60,000 bases of DNA from positions 826,332,397 to 826,392,396 of the forward strand of contig NC_081411.1 in assembly GCF_030272615.1 (NCBI RefSeq), given 5' to 3'. The translations under genes and the position numbers were made by a program. This document shows, one piece after another, positions 47,966 to 58,653 of the stretch (the first letter of the stretch is position 1; every line of letters starts with the position of its first letter). The stretch comes from Cryptomeria japonica. Lineage: Eukaryota; Streptophyta; Pinopsida; Cupressales; Cupressaceae. The notes beneath the pieces were generated by a model. It ran no database searches. It had not been told where the DNA came from and was given only the letters and a program-made list of their open reading frames with translations.

Positions 47966-47999
47966 AGCATTACAATGTTGAAAAGGGTTATGATCTGCT

Positions 48000-48500
48000 G
48001 ATATAGAAAACTCTTGTCCATTGTATGGGAACTTAACACACTGGTAGTAAGTGGAGGGTACGTCTTACATTTCATGTATCCAGGGTCAACCTAATAAGAT
48101 ATTATATGTGAGGTCTATGTCTAAGACTTGGCACATAGTTTCCCTTTGTATTGGTCCTACTTGAATTGGCAATACCACTGTTCCCTTGGATGATCTTTCT
48201 TCATCATCATATGCTTTGATAGTGATCTTTTTGTGTGGATCAATAGACTACTTAGAGAAGCCTAATGCATCGATAAATTTTAAGATACAGATATTGAGTC
48301 CAGCTCCTCCATCCATTAATACTCTTTTAACTTGATGTTTGTAGACCAAGACTTCAATGTGAAGTGGAGTATTGTGTGGATGGCTCAATGAAATATTATC
48401 ATGCTAAAAAAAGGTGAGATTGTGAGGCCTTGTCATGTGAGCTACCATGGCTTGGAATTTGTCAATATCTATATCTTGAGGTACATTTTTTTCCAATAGT
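48000..48500 (-). pseudogene. Tat aspartic protease
   Basis: VLMDGGAGLNICILK at about 48280-48320 has the DGGA form of the active site common in Tat elements. NILLG and PWIHEM near 48070-48110, then VPSTYYQCVKFPYNG, form the usual C-terminal half. The stop between NILLG and PWIH is TGA where Arg (CGA) is normal, a CpG transition. Confidence 0.88.
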
Positions 48501-48925
48501 GCCTATTCCATGATGTCCTTGTGTTTTGGTGAAAGTTTCAGCAACTCAAGTATAGATATTTGAGTAGGAGTTTTGCACAGTTGACTGACTAGATCATATT
48601 GAATTTTGGGTATGGTGTTTATTATTGATGTATGCCCCTTCAAGACATAACTTTGATCTCTGGTGGTTACATTGATTGATTCATGTTCGCGTTTGTCCTT
48701 GATTGTAATGACACTTACTTGATTGTCATCTGTTGATATATGATTGATGGTGTTATTATATATGTGATTGATACGAGCTTCGCGTGTATCATTTGATGTT
48801 GAAGCTCCATCCTTGTAGTTTGGAAGAGGATTTTTAAAGGCCCTATGGTCAACATTTGTCTTGAGAACGTCAACCATTAAATCACCTCTATCAATCATGT
48901 CTTGAACAATGTTTTTCAGCCTCAT
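48501..48925 (-). pseudogene. Tat gag-protease linker
   Basis: An open 140-codon frame (48925-48503) continues directly from the nucleocapsid motif into a Ser/Thr/Ile-rich spacer before protease. Confidence 0.7.
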
Positions 48926-50506
48926 GCAATCATTTGTTTGATGTCCTTTGTTTCGATGAAAATCACAAAAGTCTGAGTCATTCTACCAAGGTGGTTTGAC
49001 TTGTGGTTCAAAGTTGTTGATTTCTGGTAAGGAGATAATTTTGTTTGCCAGGAGCTCTCTGAATGCATACTCTAATGATTGCCCTAATGGGGTGTAAATG
49101 CGTTTAGGAAAGTTGTTGGTGTTACCCCGTGAATTTGTATTAGGTCCTCAATTTGTGTTATTGTTTTGAGTATTGTTGGTGTTGTTTGTGTTGGGATATT
49201 ATGGATTGGTATTTGGTGCATAAGTGTTAGTGCCTTGGTTAGCACCTTTTTGATTCTTGGTAGCTTGAGGATTGCCTGATAAGGCCAATACTAGTTGTTT
49301 GGACTTTACGTCATTAGCCTCGTTTCCTCCTTCATTTCTAGTATTTTTGTTTCTCATCCAGAACCTCGATTTGTCTAAATTTTTGTTGTTGTTCTGGTTA
49401 TTGTAATGAGAGTTGGGTGAATTTGTTCCTTATTTGAAGAATTTCAATGTTCCTTTCTTAACACATGCCTCCTCTACTTGGATGCCATTTTCAATCAATT
49501 TGGCAAAAGATGGTATACATTGGAGCTTGAGTATGTAACTCATCTCGCTATTCAAATTGTCGATGAAAATTTCCATCTTTTCCTTTTCGGGCACATCCCG
49601 AGGGTATCTTGAAACCATCCGTCGCCAACATTGAAGAAACACCATGAATGTTTCATTGTTTTTCTATTTGGTATTGCAGACATCTAACATGGTGATTGCA
49701 TTTTGAATATTGTAAGAGTATTGAGTGATAAACTTGTTGACTTACTCATTAAAGGATCTAACAGGAGGTGTGATTTTAGATAACCATTCCATTGTTTGTC
49801 CTCCCAAGCTACTCAGGAATAGCCTCATCAAATAGGTATCATCACGGGCAAATTCAAGGCTCATGGTACAAAATTCCCTAAAATGATCATGAGGATCACT
49901 TTTTCCATCATATTTGTCAAATTTTGGAATGTCTGAATTTGGGGGAAAAGGTACCATGTTTAACCTTCTTTCAAAAGGGTAAGGACAAATTTCATTTAAT
50001 GAATACTATATTGTTGATCCTTGTTGCATGTCCTACATTTGATTTTGTAGCATTTGCATTTGTTGTGTGAGACCAACCAAGGGTACATTTGTTTGCCGAG
50101 GGAAGAGTTCTTCCTTCTCATTGTTTCTAGTTTGGGTAGGCATGTGTTGTGGTATGTGTGACTCAGGTATGTTTTGCTCAGGGTCACATGTGTCTTCTTC
50201 TCTTTGTTGTTCCTGATAAGTATAGTGTCGAGACCTTGTTCTAAAAGTGTTAGTATCAAAGTCTTCAGGAATCCTAACTCCTTTGCTTGTGAGAATGAGT
50301 AGATAATTTTCTTTGTCAGCCTCTATGAGTCTTTCAATAAGTCTTTGAAATGAGGCACTTTCTTGACATTCTTGGAGGAGCTCTTCAGTGATCTCCGTGT
50401 CTTCTAGATTTGGATATTCAAAGGGATTTGATAGTCTTCGCCCCATACTAGACTTTGGTTGTGGTTTGTTTTGTTTGTTTCATTGAGAGCGAGTGACAAT
50501 GGGCAT
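48926..50506 (-). pseudogene. Tat gag
   Basis: Starts at ATG 50506 with MPIVTRSQ, followed by one TGA, and continues as 50446-50033. The capsid (Retrotrans_gag) domain appears at 49957-49742 (IPKFDKYDGKSDPHDHFREF, LFLSSLGGQTMEWL) and 49645-49430 (RYPRDVPEKEKMEIFIDNL). An Asn-rich tail follows. The nucleocapsid motif CDFHRNKGHQTNDC at 48926-48967 is the CxFHxxxGHxTxxC form seen in Tat gag. Stops break it at least six times, mostly at former Gln or Trp codons. Confidence 0.9.
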
Positions 50507-50756
50507 CTAGTAGAAACTTTCTGTGATAAAGGGAATGAATTCCTCTTCTATGTTTTTTCTGGGCGTTGGTGGCTCTATTCGAGGTATGTTGTAAGTAATG
50601 CAAACTTCTGGGAAGAAATCTAGATTGATCTTTCCTCCACAATTTAAGCATTGGCTGAATGCCACTTTTTGGTAGAATGCTCTACTCCTCAATGGTTCCT
50701 TGTCAAATTCATTTGATTTTTTTTTAAGATACAAGCGCATATGATGGAAGAATGTG
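50507..50756 (-). pseudogene. Open frame upstream of Tat gag
   Basis: Frame 50740-50507 (RAFYQKVAFSQCLNCGGKIN, then FFPEVCITYNIPRIEPP) lies just upstream of gag in the same direction. Ogre-type elements carry an additional ORF before gag, and this may be the end of such an ORF or an N-terminal extension of gag. No known domain is visible. Confidence 0.4.
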
Positions 50757-51830
50757 TGATGGGATTTGAAGAGTTGGCAATTGATGTATAGAAATCTATT
50801 CCTTTTAACAAGTTTCTAGGAACTAGGTTGTTGTTTCCTTAACTTAGTGTTATGATGAATACTTTTTCTTCTCAGAATATGAGGATTAGTTATACACATA
50901 TGATCAATGGTTTCCTTTGATTTGTTTTGTATTAAGATATCTTGTTTGGAAACTTAAGTCTACTTTTATCAAATGAAGGTTTAGATGCCCTCTCACGACA
51001 AAGTGCGTCAAATGTTATGGAATAAGAGCTTTCCTGATATGGAAACTCGATTTGACAACTTTAGTTTCAAACAAGTATGTTTTGAGGATAAAATTCATTT
51101 GATTGGAGGACCTTTTGATGTATGTGATAATGTTACCTAATTCTGATAGGAAAATGTGTTAATCCTTAGCTAGTTTTGGACTTGACAACTTTGTTCTAAG
51201 AATATCTTGTTTTTTTTGTTTTGGAATAGTTCTGACACTCTGATTTGAATTTCTGCTTGATGGAGTTGATTGAGGATTGAAATGGATTCCCAAACTATTT
51301 TAAAAAAATTTTGAAAAATTTTATGTTTGTTCTTTGTTTTCTCAGTTTTGACTATGCGCTAAGCCAGAGACCTAATGCACTAACAAATGCTATTAATGTG
51401 CTAGAGAATAATCTCAATGCACTATGCTGCCTTTTCTACACACTAAACTAGATTGTTTGGTTTTGACTTGGTCTGAATAGGCGATGTGCTAATATGTCCT
51501 TCCTATGTGCTAACTTTTGAACTTAAAGTGCTAATGTTTGCTTCCAAAGCACTAAGTTGTTGCTTCAAAGTGTTGAGTTGTTCTTAAGAAGTGCTAAGTT
51601 TTATCTACCAAATGTTTAAGTTGTTTATGCACTATCTTTCAAAATGGTTGCACTATATTGAAGCTTAGATGCACTAAAAGATGCTTTCAAAGCACTAAGT
51701 TTTTCTCTAGATGCACTAAAATGTTGCTTTTACACGCTAAACTACCCTATTTGTTTTGACTTGTTGGTTTTTCTTTGATTTTTAACATTTTCTCAACTTT
51801 GATGGATGATTTTTTGAATTATGAAATGCA
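50757..51830 (-). other. Tat leader, gag-proximal part, with word array
   Basis: Untranslated sequence. From 51354 to 51742 it holds about 17 diverged copies of ATGCGCTAAG or GCACTAAG on the plus strand (minus: CTTAGYGCAT). Confidence 0.8.
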
Positions 51831-51835
51831 AACAC

Positions 51836-52970
51836 TAATAAATACTAAGAGGGGGAGGTGAATTAGTATGCCAAAAATCTCTATACTTAAGCACTTAAAC
51901 AGTCTAAAGATAAACTAGTAAAATAGTTTAACAGACAGACCGGTTATCACACATGCAAACCAAAATGCAAATAAAGCATTCACCCACAAAAGCAATACAA
52001 CCATAACACAAGATATTTGACGTGGAAACCCAAATGGGAAAAACCATGGTGAGATGGAACTCACAAGTCACTATCTATAGAATAGAAACTAGATCGGTTA
52101 AGGTCAGATCGGTTAAGGTCTTACAATGTTCTTCACCAGAATAGATCTTATTAGGAATCTCAATCTCTGTTAGGAGATAAGTCCGATTAAAGACTACCTT
52201 GCTAGAGTATTTTAGATTCACAGAGGTGAACCACCTAGTTAGAGGATTTTACAAAAGGCTTTTTGGCCTACCCGGTTAAGGGCTACAGACTTGTCAAAGA
52301 TGTGAGTAATCAACAAGTGTTTGATCTATCTAATAGCACAAACTACTTGGTTAGATCTAGTATCACTCACTGCTAATGCATTCCAGCATTACTTCAGTCT
52401 TCTCTATCTCTCACTCAGTTACAACTTGATCTTCTCAGATAAGATCGCTCTTACAATAGCTCATCAACCACCTTAAACCCTAGTACAACATAAACCCTTT
52501 CAGCAACAACATAAAACCCTAGACATGATGTCCTTTTAAAGGAATCTGATTTCATGTCAGTCCAATAGGATTACATTACAATTTCCTAGGTTCAATGAAT
52601 CTAGTCATACTCAGTAACACGACACAAGAAGCATCGTCAGTGTGTCGGCACCGTCAAACAATCGGTGGATTGGTAATTCATCACAGAGTATTACCGGTTC
52701 ATACAAAATACCAGTTGTCGGTTTGAGAAATGAAGATTGGTAAGAATGTGTTATGCCGCTTTGCTTCCTTGTACCTCTTGACATCTACAAACTGCTTGGG
52801 GTCGACATGCCGCTTCAGACTAGGAAACATATTCTACAAAAATCACCAATAGTCTAAAGACTAGAATACAACATACCGGTTGAGCTCTAGCTCATACATA
52901 TAAAGTGGATCTCAATGCAAGTGTGTGTCCATCAATGACAATCACAACATAAACATCAAAAATGCCAACA
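51836..52970 (-). repeat. 3' LTR of the non-autonomous element
   Basis: Plus strand starts TAATAAATAC (terminal CA mutated to TA on the minus strand) and ends ATGCCAACA. Length is 1135 bases. It contains a short duplication, AGATCGGTTAAGGTC twice, near 52090-52120. Confidence 0.93.
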
Positions 52971-52971
52971 A

Positions 52972-52983
52972 TCTCCCCCTTTG
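52972..52983 (-). other. Polypurine tract of the non-autonomous element
   Basis: Minus strand AAAGGGGGAGAT, one base from the LTR start TGTTGG. Confidence 0.85.
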
Positions 52984-53282
52984 GCATTGATGGCAACACT
53001 TAGGAAAATAAAATTTTGACATCTAAGTGTTTTACAACAAAAAACATGCCATTAAAAAAATTGCTCCCCCTAAGCATATACACTATCCCTTAATCAATAC
53101 AATGTATAGCAATTTTACATACAGAGCATAAAGCATATATCAAAACATATATCAAAATTTTAAAGCCAGATACTTCTCCCTATTCTTCTCCAAAATAGAT
53201 AGAGTACTTCTCCCCCTTTGCCAACAATGACAAAGTACCGCTAAACAACCCTGTTTCCATTTGATATTAAAATAATAAGAGT

Positions 53283-55692
53283 TTATGACAACAAGGAATA
53301 ATACTTGTCAAAAATTGATTTATATTCTTGCAAAAAATGTTTCATGGATAGAGACCAGGACTCAAGTAGGGAGGTGACCACTTCTTTCTCTGTTTGCATC
53401 TGGGATACCTGTTCTTCCATGGCATCAACTGTGCTCATCTCCTGCGTAACTATCAAGGCATCTAGGTTCAGATAACACATCTGAAGAATTTGTAGACATG
53501 GAAGTAAAACCAGTTGTAGCTCCTGCAAATCACTAGATCGTGTACTGATCTCTTGTTCCATTTTGGCTGACTGGATCTAAAACTGGTGAACTGTTTGCCC
53601 ATAAGTTGCAAATGAATCATAAGGTGGCTTAAATGTGCTTAAGTAAGACTGTAAGTCCATTTGAATCTTTTGCTTCTGGGCTAGCACATCATCGTAGAAT
53701 AGATGGGGTTGACAGATTTTCTTAGTAGCAGGTTTTCCTCATCCAAAGTGTCCCTTATATCCTTTTGGTCTTTCAGAAGTTCAGACCGGAGTTCATTCAA
53801 CTTTTTCACCAGAGCAATATTAAGAGCCTTTTGATTCTCTTTCTTGACATTTGCCTCAGCTGCTTCTTCTAGACTCTGCACCTGATCATCCACTACAGTA
53901 CATAGTAGCTTAAGTTGTGCTAGTGATGGTTCAGTGTTGGGAAGATTGGTATTGGGGATCAAACCGGTAAGGGTGTCTATAGCCGCTTGAATTATATCTT
54001 CCTCCTATTTCCTTCAAATGATTTCAATGCGCTCTTGAGCAACCTTGATGCTCTACATTACCTCCGATTTACTTGTAGACTAGAGATCGATAGGACTAGA
54101 GATATCAGTCGGTTTGGCTTGACTCTCGGTTGCCTTTAGAGTCTCCATCTGTGTGCTCTTCACTGCTTTTTCTGCCTTGTCTGCTTCTTCCTTCTTCTTT
54201 TCTTGTTCCTTGTCTTCCTCTTCCTTCTTTTTCCTTTCTGCTTCCTTCCTCTTCTCCTCTTCTTTCTCTTCCTCTTCCTTCTTCTTCTTTTCTTCTTCCT
54301 TCTACTTTTCTTTTTCTTTGTCCTCCTCTTCCTTCTTCTTCTTTTCCTCTTCCTTCTTCTTCTTTTCTTCTTCCTTCTACTTTTCCTTTTCTTTATCCTC
54401 TTCTTCTTTCTTTTTCTCTTCACCTTTTCTTTTCTCCTCTTCCTCTTTTCTCTTCTCTTCCTCTTCATCCCTCTTCTTCTTCTCTTCTTGTTCCTTAGCC
54501 GCTTCCTATCTATCCTCGGTTTGCTCACTACCCTATTCTACTTGTTGCCCATGTTCTATTCCCTTAGACGGTATGTCCTGAGTGACATCTTCTATGTCCA
54601 GGGCATCGATATCAATAGTGTCGATTGGTTCTTCAACCAGGTTTCCTTCATCAAAAACTTCATCCGGTTTGGATATGACCAGTTCTTTTTCCGCTTGTAG
54701 GTTGACCATTCGTGCTTTGTGAGCTTGAATAGCATGATTCATATGCTGATGAGTGTCTTTTTCAACATCATCAATTCTTCCCTCTAATAGCTAGAGTCTT
54801 CTTCTCCTTGTGAAGAAGAGTCCTTTATTTTGGTCCAAAACATCAAATAATTCTGAGTTTGAGAGGTCGGGAAAGTACTGTGCAAAGACTTTCTCCCTAA
54901 TCTCCTATTCTTTTTCTATGGCAATGCACCATTTATTATCTAATGCCTTATATAATGAATCCGGTGTCTAAGATTTAATCTCTGATGGCAACCGATCATT
55001 CTTACACAAATAAATAATAATTTCCTGTAGTACTTCTTCTTTCTCCTCATCACTAAAATCATCATAGTAATCTACTAAATCATGAAGTAATTTTCTCCTA
55101 ATATTCTTTACTGTTCTTTGACAATGTGTCAAAGGTTCATATGAGGAGATATCGATATTTACTGGTGCAGATGTAGTCGGTTCATTCTTCTTCATCTTCT
55201 TTGTCTATCTGGCCTTCTTTGGCATTTTATCAGACTCAGAGAGTTCTTTGGAAATAGTAGTGTCTCCATTAGACTTGCATTTTCAGAGATGGCTATGTTC
55301 AGTTCATCTTGTACTCCTTTTTCCATTCTGCTCTCGTGAAGGCAAGCAGTCAATGGACTAATCTCTTTTTTCAACTTGGAGATCTCATGATCTCTATCCT
55401 TTACCAGATCTTTAGCTTTCCTCCGGTTCTCAAGCTCTTGACTAAACGGGATAGTCAGTCCTTCCAACTCCTTTCTCAGATTTGAGTTTGAATCATTTAG
55501 CTTATTTACTTCTACAATCATGGCTTCCATATTTGCTTTATCTTCAGAACTACTTTCAGATAGCTCCATCAGCTTCTTTGCATTTTCTCTCCTTTTTGCT
55601 TGTGATGCCTTGTATTTGACCATAAGATCATCATAGGCTTGCTCAAACTAAGTGAGCCATTGAGTAAGTTCCCTCAAGGTGTATTCCCCCAT
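53283..55692 (-). pseudogene. Coiled-coil protein of the non-autonomous LTR element
   Basis: About 800 codons from ATG 55692 (MGEYTLRELTQWL) to the stop near 53283. Segments in order are a helical Lys/Glu-rich coiled coil (55623-55280), a more ordered part (FSDEEKEEVLQEIIIYLC and FAQYFPDLSNSELFDVLDQ), an acidic stretch (PIDTIDIDALDIEDV), about 110 residues of Glu/Lys repeats (54170-54500), and further coiled coils (LKLLCTVVDDQVQSLEEAAE, then SQMQTEKEVVTSLLESW). Most of it (55270-53681) is in one frame with stops at former Gln, Arg or Trp codons. Frame changes occur near 55270 and between 53681 and 53561. I recognise no family. It occupies the place of gag, so a structural particle or packaging role is conceivable but unproven. 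Confidence 0.7.
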
Positions 55693-55728
55693 ATCTCTTT
55701 CCAAGTGGTTAAACTTATAGAAAGGTAG

Positions 55729-55740
55729 GCTCTGATACCA
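55729..55740 (-). other. Primer binding site of the non-autonomous element
   Basis: GCTCTGATACCA on the plus strand, a perfect initiator Met tRNA site, two bases from the LTR edge at 55743. Confidence 0.95.
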
Positions 55741-55742
55741 AT

Positions 55743-56901
55743 TGATAAATACTAAGAGGGGGGGTGAATTAGTATGCCAAAAATCTTTGTACTTAAACAC
55801 TTAAACAGTCTAAAGATAAACCGGCAAAATAGTTTAACAGACAGACCGGTTATCACACATGCAAACCAAAATGCAAATAAAGCATTCACCCACAAAAGCA
55901 ATACAACCATAACACAAGATATTTTATGTGGAAACCCAAATGGGAAAAACCACGGTGAGATGGAACTCACAAGTCACTATCTACAGAATAGAAACCAGAC
56001 CGATTAAGGTCTTACAATGTTCTTCACTAGAACAGATCCTGTTAGGAATCTCAATTCTGTTAGGAGATAAGTCCGATTAAAGACTACCTTGCTAGAGGAT
56101 TTTAGATTCACAAAGGTGAACCACTTGGTTAGAGGATTTTACAAAAGGCTTTTGGGCCTACCCGATTAAGGGCTATAGACTTGTCAAAGATGTGAGTAAT
56201 CAACAAGTGTTTGATCTATCTAATAGCACAAACTACTTGGTTAGATCTAGTGTCGCTCACTGCTAATGCATTCCAGCATTACTTCAGTCTTCTCTATCTC
56301 TCACTTAGTTACAACTTGATCTTCTCAGATAAGATTGCTCTTACAATAACTCATCAACCACCTTAAACCCTAGCACAACATAAACCCTTTCAGCAACAAC
56401 ATAAAACCCTAGACATGATGTCCTTTTAAAGGAATCTGATTTCATGTTGGTCCAATAGGATTACATTACAATTTCCTAGGTTCAATGAATCTAGCCATAC
56501 TCGGTAACACGACATAAGAAGCACCGTCAGTGTGTCGACACCATCAAACAATTGGTGGATTGGTAACTCATCACAAAATGTCGGTTGGTAATTCATCACA
56601 GAGTATTACCGGTTCATACAAAATATCGGTTGCCAGTTTGACAAATGAAGACTGGTAAGAATGTGTTATGCCACTTTGCTTCCTCGTACCGCTTGAGATC
56701 TACAAACTGCTTGGGGTTGGCATGCCGCTTTAGACCGGGAAACATATTCTACAAAAATCACCAATAGTCTAAAGACTAGAATACAACATACCGATTGGAA
56801 CAGATACCGGTTGAGCTCTAGCTCATACATATAAAGTGGATCTCAATGCAAGTGTGTGTCCATCAATGACAATCACAAAATAAACATCAAAAATTCCAAC
56901 A
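55743..56901 (-). repeat. 5' LTR of the non-autonomous element
   Basis: 1159 bases, plus strand from TGATAAATAC to TTCCAACA. It carries two small insertions relative to the other LTR, a duplicated GTAAYTCATCACA unit near 56562-56598 and ATTGGAACAGATACCGG near 56793. Confidence 0.93.
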
Positions 56902-56906
56902 AACAC

Positions 56907-58631
56907 AGCATGAAAAAGATCACCATTTTGCCTATTCTAAGCAAAAAGTGTATATTCTGCAAGAATGTGTTCAAATCCCCAATGTTTTAATAGGTTTAGA
57001 TATAGATAATGCAATTCAATCAGACTCTTTATTCAAGGTTCATCAACAATATCATATCCCACTAGTCTTGATACTCCATCAGCTCAAACAGCCTTGTCAC
57101 CCCCTCGGGGGCACCCGTTTTTTTGCCTTTTGCCAGAAATTAACCCAAAGTGAATTTCTTCACAATTGAGTAGTTATCTTGGGAGATATATGGTGAGTAA
57201 TCTTGGGGGTGGATCCTTCCCCACCCTTGCACTATGATATTGCCAATGTCTGGATACTGACTCGACTCAAAGTTTCTAATGCTAAGGTTCGTAATTAGGC
57301 TCTTGTTCGGATGTTAGTGATAAACCCCTTCAGGAGGCTTCCCAACCTTTAGAACAAAGGCTTTACATATCTTAAAGATACTAGGGGAAGGCTAATCATT
57401 GTGCGCAACCGTTGAAAGGGACATTCATCACCCTCCACTTTTGATTATAGTGGGTTGGAACACTTGGCGTCAAAGTCATTCCCCACTTAGGTTGTTCCCC
57501 TCACACCGGCCAAAGAATGGCTTTAAGTGTTGTTAGCTCCTCGGGAGGGTAGGCCTTCTAAAGGATTTATTGCTTGAAATACTTAAAGTGTAAGAGTGGT
57601 TTGGCTTTTTTATCACCTAATTAAGGGGAGAGCATATACCTTCCACTTTCAAGACAAGACAAACAAGGTTCTTTTTATCCTTTTATTGCAGTGATTTGCT
57701 AAAGTCTATTTGGAGATGTTGCTCCAAAAAAATATGATGTTTATTTTAGTTCCCAAATTAATGATTTTCTAATCTAGTATAAAAATCCTGGTCAACAAAG
57801 CAAAGAGTTCGATTTGGTCAACAAAAGGAAATAGATAAAGGGGAAGAACTTCCATCTTTTGGTTTGCTTTGAAAACTTTTGACAAATGAGGTTCTTTATC
57901 TTGCAAAAATAAAGTGAATCCTTTTAGACACCAAATGATGGTGAGGTTCTTTTTCTTTTAAAAATGTTTGCAAAAGTAAAGTTTGCTTGTTCTTTTTAAA
58001 GCTTCCAAACTGAAGTATTTTTCTCCTAAGAAAGCAAGAAATGGTTTAGTTGTTGTTCTTTTTAGGTACCCAAAGTGAAATGTGAGTTCAATTTTATCTA
58101 TAAGAAAATGAAGAAAATTTTAACTCAACCAACTTAACAAAGTTAGCAAAACTAAATTACTTCAATCCTAACTTTGGTAAAACAAACTCTCCACCTTGCA
58201 AATAAATCGTTAGTCACCTGCAGTAAACCAGTTAGCAAAATATTTTGTTTTGTGGACTTCTACAAGTCTATTTTAAGCTTCTGTTACAATTTATTTTCTG
58301 CCTGTATCTGTGATGCGCTACAGAATGAACTTGATGCACTACAAAAAGGCACCGATGCACTACCAAAAAGATTTTACACGCTAAATTGTTGTCTGGATGC
58401 ACTAGACTATTTAATTAAGACACTGAAACCTACAGGAAATAGGAAAATGGTTATGCGCTAAAGTTAGGTTTTGATGCGCTAAGAGGTGGTTTCAATGCGC
58501 TAAACAATTAGTCAGATGCACTGAAGTATCGACCAGATGTGCTAGATCATGCTCACTATGCACCGATTCTAGTTTCCCATGTACCTACAGAGTTAGTCCT
58601 ACACAAAAAATGATTTGATAAATGGGGTCAT
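56907..58631 (-). other. Tat leader, primer-site-proximal part
   Basis: No gene is visible on either strand. 58312-58545 holds about ten copies of GATGCGCTA or GATGCACTA. The plus-strand frame at 58174-58461 reads these as DALQ-like repeats and is not a gene. Confidence 0.7.
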
Positions 58632-58649
58632 GCCCCACGGTGGGTGCCA
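58632..58649 (-). other. Tat primer binding site
   Basis: Minus strand TGGCACCCACCGTGGGGC, four bases from the LTR edge at 58654. It is of the TGGCxCC type used by many plant Tat-group elements. The exact tRNA was not determined. Confidence 0.75.
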
Positions 58650-58653
58650 AAAA

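Larger units (their letters stand above)
51831..56906 (-). mobile_element. Non-autonomous LTR element with a coiled-coil ORF, nested in the Tat leader
   Basis: LTRs are 51836-52970 and 55743-56901. The target duplication AACAC is perfect (51831-51835 and 56902-56906). The primer site (55729-55740) and purine tract (52972-52983) are copia-like. The 2.77 kb interior holds no gag, protease, integrase, RT or RNase H, only one long degraded frame for a charged coiled-coil protein. It must have been moved by enzymes of another element. LTR similarity is high, with a few short indels, so it is younger than its host. Confidence 0.93.

Noticed and set aside
54160-54528. Poly-Arg/Lys protein
   Set aside because: It is the shifted frame of the Glu/Lys block of the coiled-coil ORF, whose frame is supported on both sides.
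58174-58461. Plus-strand 95-codon open frame
   Set aside because: It reads the GATGCRCTA word array of the Tat leader and has no gene features.
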